A stretch of 64,000 bases of DNA. It comes from Pyxicephalus adspersus. Taxonomy: Eukaryota; Chordata; Amphibia; Anura; Pyxicephalidae. Under the pieces are notes generated by a model. It was not told where the DNA came from. It made no database searches and was given only the letters and a program-made list of their open reading frames with translations. The stretch covers positions 163,219,882-163,283,881 of the forward strand of contig NC_092858.1 in assembly GCF_032062135.1 (NCBI RefSeq). Direction: 5' to 3'. Positions 60,766 through 64,000 of this stretch are shown here, piece by piece. The position numbers and the translations under genes were made by a program. Within the stretch, counting starts at the first letter, position 1. The number at the start of each line of letters is the position of its first letter.

Positions 60766-63244
60766 TAGTTAGTTTTACAGCAATATAGTTAGGCTAAAAA
60801 AGATGCAAGCCTACTGAGTTCAAATATATACATATATAAGAAAAATTACATATAAAAATGTAAAAAAAACATCCAAAGGACCAATATATATTTCTTTTAG
60901 GCTGAAACTATAATAAAATCGTGCTACTTTTTGGGCAGGTTCAGATCTGCTTTGGGATCGAGCGATCCCACATAGCTCCTCACAAGGTGCCAGCCACTTG
61001 AATACTCACACCATAGCGCTGTTTCTTAAACAACCAGCATCTGCACATTTCACAGCTGGCAGCAGTAGCACTCACTGCCACCCCTATTCATTCGGTATGG
61101 AGCTGAAAAGCCACATATCTCTCGAGGGGCAGCAGTTCCTTGGCATAAGGAAGCAGTAAACACACTGCAATCTCACCGCCAGTATGAACATGGCCTTTGT
61201 CTTGTGCCATTCACACCACCACTCTTCTCTTATCGTCACTTCATATTTGTGCACTTGCATCCCAGCAGTGGGTGAATGTTTCTTTTACAGCCAATCAGAG
61301 AGGAGTTTGGTGGCACCAAAGCTGACGCAGGGTCACAAAGCCTAATGCTGCTGCATTGTTGCGCTTATACTTAAGAAATGGCAGGGCCAGGATATATTTT
61401 ATTTATAGATTATATAGATTTTTTTTTTTTTTTGCTGCAGTCCTAGAGACAGAAAAGAGATCAGATAACTTAACTTGGGTAAATTCAAACATGTTTCTCT
61501 GCGTTTAAATACATTCAAATAACTTAAAAAGGCAAGAAGAACAACTTGACAGCTGAATATTTAGTGGGAAGAAATGTAATGCTCAATATGCTGTTATTTA
61601 ATCTCTGTCACTGTCTCATCAAGGCTTTTTACCTCCTTCCCTTTGCAGTCTGATTATTGATCATCTTAGTGGAAATATAAAGCTTGCACGGTGTTCTGAG
61701 GGTAACTGGTGCCCTTGGACTGTCTGGTATAATAGAAGATTATGAAAGGTGAGAGCTCCTATATTTGGATATTTGCAGATCATCATAAACTGATATTAGC
61801 TGGAGAATAAATAGCAACCATGGAATCTTCTGGGTCATCATTTAGAGATTATACTTGAAGGATAAAAAAAACAGGAAATATGATGTGCCAGTACAGTGAT
61901 AAGAGGAATGGGCGTCCTCTACAATAATCAATCAGTAGGAATAGGATAAGGAGCATATTTACTATGCATAGAGGTGGTTCAATATGTTTTAGCAGATGGA
62001 AAGTTCTTTAACATGGGAAGGTTATATACTAGATTGACCATGGGTATGAGATAACCATCTATTGACCTTCATTTTTTGAATGATGGAATGACCATCTTAT
62101 TTATGAGATGCCTGTAAAAAACACTACCTTAGCTCTCAAAAAATACATCTAGTTGAATTATTATTATTTGAACATAGGCAGGAGCAATCTGTTCCATGTT
62201 TTATCTTCTCCTCCCATAAACACAAACATGTATGCTTAATGGGTCAATGGGTTTTGTTATGGCACAGACTGTGCCTGGGTCTGTAGCACCTTTTAGCAAT
62301 CAGAACAATACAGAAAAAGACATAGTGGTACTTGTAAAAACGTGATGGGGTTCAATTGATTTTTCTGCAATGAACATTAAGGCTCAAGGTCACAGGAACA
62401 ATAGACATTAGTCAGTACATTCCAGCCCAAATGATCTGTCCTCTTTCATGATATGCCACAACAAGCTGCAGCATAACAATTCACCGATATACCTGTCCCT
62501 TCAGTGATTAAAGTATACCTAAAGGAAGAATATTTTTGAATAAATTGGTGAAGAGTTAGAAACACTGATAAGTTTTCATTGCTGTCTGTGTTATCAGTGA
62601 ATTTCACACTCTTTAATTGTCCTGATCGGCAGAATTAGAGGGGAAGTTTTCCAGCGGGGACACTTGTTTTCATTACAACTATCCAGGAGGGTATTTTTCT
62701 CACAGTGAAAAAATATTATTTAACACTGTGTGAAAACTTCAGGACTGGAAGTGATAGGAAGTCTACCTAATGAGAAAAAGTTGGCCCAAAATGGACAGTG
62801 GTTATTACCATACCGTACTGTATCAAAAAAAAAAGCTTAGGCTTTAAATATTTAAAACTAAACAACAATATGCATATATTTCATTTATGTACACATTTTT
62901 AGATGACTTCATATCATACACATATCATTGTACAGCAGAATTTGTAAAGTAAGGGACAAATCAATTGACTTTGAACATAAAACAATATCTTGCCGAAAGG
63001 ATGATAGAGCACAGGTATGATACCATTTATGATTTTTCCAGTTGTAGATTGGGATTTTTCCAGTTGAAGATTGGGACAGGTCTAAGAACCTACTGCATTT
63101 CGTTAACTGGAGGGAGCCCAGGTGGCTATGTTGTCAGGGATGGGAAAATGCCTGCACATAGATCGTTTTGCCGGTAAACAGTTTACAGGCATATGTAGAT
63201 GTAGCTGCTGGAAAACATTTCTTCTTTAAGTGTACATACTAGAA

Positions 63245-63380
63245 TAGACAAATGGAGAACAGGGCTGAAACACTTTTCATGAAGAAGTCCTGCTCTAGGT
63301 TTCACACAATACTTTGCATTTAAAAAATAATACAAATATACTATAGCAAAGCCTGCACCAAGAACAACTGTATATATCAA
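63245..63380 (+). repeat. Interspersed repeat shared with 57570-57705
   Basis: Second copy of the repeat at 57570. It lies in a region otherwise without recognisable features and is non-coding. Confidence 0.5.
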
Positions 63381-63776
63381 CTTTTACAAAAACAATAAAA
63401 AATCTTTCTAACATTTGTTTAGTACATGTGCCATTTTAAACATACTGTACGTACCTCTGCTCCATCAATGCAGGGTAAAGCAAAAGGTTCACTTATTTAA
63501 TCCCTTTTTGCAGCTGCCTATAGTCATGTTTACCTAAAAAGAAGTCCTGTATAGGCTTCATATCTATATGGTGGGAGTTTACAGAGGATCAATGAATCTC
63601 TAATGGAAACCATGTGATTGGCTGCCTTGGCTCCAAGTATTTCATGATGGGAGGAAGAACAGAGAACAACAATATTCCTCCCTATTCTTTAAGTACCTGG
63701 TAATTCATATCACAGTGGGAAAATAGAAGGGAAGGTGAGTAAAAGGAGGGGATTGGGACAGTTAAAATAAACTGTT

Positions 63777-63943
63777 CAGTGTTCTCTCCAGCCCCTTTTA
63801 GCTGGGTGCACCACCCAGCACTTTTCAGTAACCACCTGGTTGTTTTTGGGTAGTTACTGAGGAGTTGGGTCACAGTTCAGGGGATTCCACCCACCTATAA
63901 TTTTTTCCCACCCAGCCTAAAAATAATTCTGGGTTAAGCACTG
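63777..63943 (+). mobile_element. CAGTG...CACTG MITE with 5-bp target duplication, copy 3
   Basis: It starts CAGTGTTCTCTCCAGCCCCT, ends TTAAGCACTG, and is flanked by CTGTT on both sides (63772-63776, 63944-63948). At 167 bp it is the same length as copy 2. Confidence 0.93.
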
Positions 63944-64000
63944 CTGTTGTTCTGCTTGGAATCGGCAAACCTAAGAAACTGTGTTCACAGGTTCTACGAA

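Larger units (their letters stand above)
11537..64000 (-). other. GRIK1: GRIK1 intron 1 (inferred), possibly with 5' flank
   Basis: Everything upstream of exon 2 on the gene's strand. Exon 1 should encode the signal peptide and the few residues before exon 2 and should end in phase 1. I scanned for a donor preceded by codons for V-L-R-I-G and did not find one, so at least 52 kb of intron is likely. A divergent or non-coding first exon could have been missed. Stretches where I see only AT-rich unique sequence include 13000-15500, 15800-19200, 20950-22235, 22400-24470, 26440-27700, 32000-33030, 34000-35970, 44000-45750, 50260-51480 and 60770-63180. Confidence 0.6.

Overview
The window is vertebrate nuclear DNA, most likely from an anuran amphibian. 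It is AT-rich and intron-dominated, with only two short coding exons. No bacterial-style genes, operons, CRISPR array, rRNA or tRNA gene is present. The frog assignment is inference. It rests on the kainate-receptor exons plus many short inverted-repeat DNA transposons, a tRNA-derived SINE and LINE 3' ends of kinds I know from frog genomes. The species cannot be named from the sequence.

The one host gene I can support is GRIK1 (glutamate receptor ionotropic, kainate 1; GluK1), on the minus strand. Exon 3 (10344-10601, 258 bp) and exon 2 (11369-11536, 168 bp) encode adjacent parts of the extracellular amino-terminal domain. They are separated by a 767-bp intron. Both have consensus splice sites and compatible phases. 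The gene's 3' part lies beyond coordinate 1. Its first exon lies beyond 11537, probably outside the window, so most of 11537-64000 reads as intron 1.

The rest is transposon-derived or unique intronic sequence. Supported elements include: a decayed, internally deleted chromodomain Gypsy retrotransposon (about 19.2-20.9 kb) and a possible LTR fragment near 54 kb; two kinds of LINE 3' end (25.75-26.44 kb and 58.65-59.2 kb) with relics; a tRNA-derived SINE (27.7-28.06 kb); two hAT-type families with 8-bp target duplications (ends TAGGGATGA, 3 copies; ends TAGTGTTGG, 1 copy); a third hAT element at 6.8 kb; a 141-167 bp family with CAGTG...CACTG-type ends and perfect 5-bp target duplications (3 copies); a TA-flanked Tigger-like MITE (4 copies); several TTAA-type and other MITEs; a two-unit tandem repeat at 9.3-9.9 kb; and an approximately 890-bp pyrimidine tract at 52.2-53.1 kb.

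I found no new functional gene system. The most unusual material is structural: palindromic cassettes shared by hAT MITEs with different ends, a GC-rich cassette shared between a Tigger-like MITE and an unrelated repeat, nested insertions with readable empty sites, and the long pyrimidine tract in the intron. Several repeat-free stretches (about 29.5, 38.9, 47.7, 48.7 and 51.6 kb) look like candidate conserved non-coding elements, but only alignment could show this.
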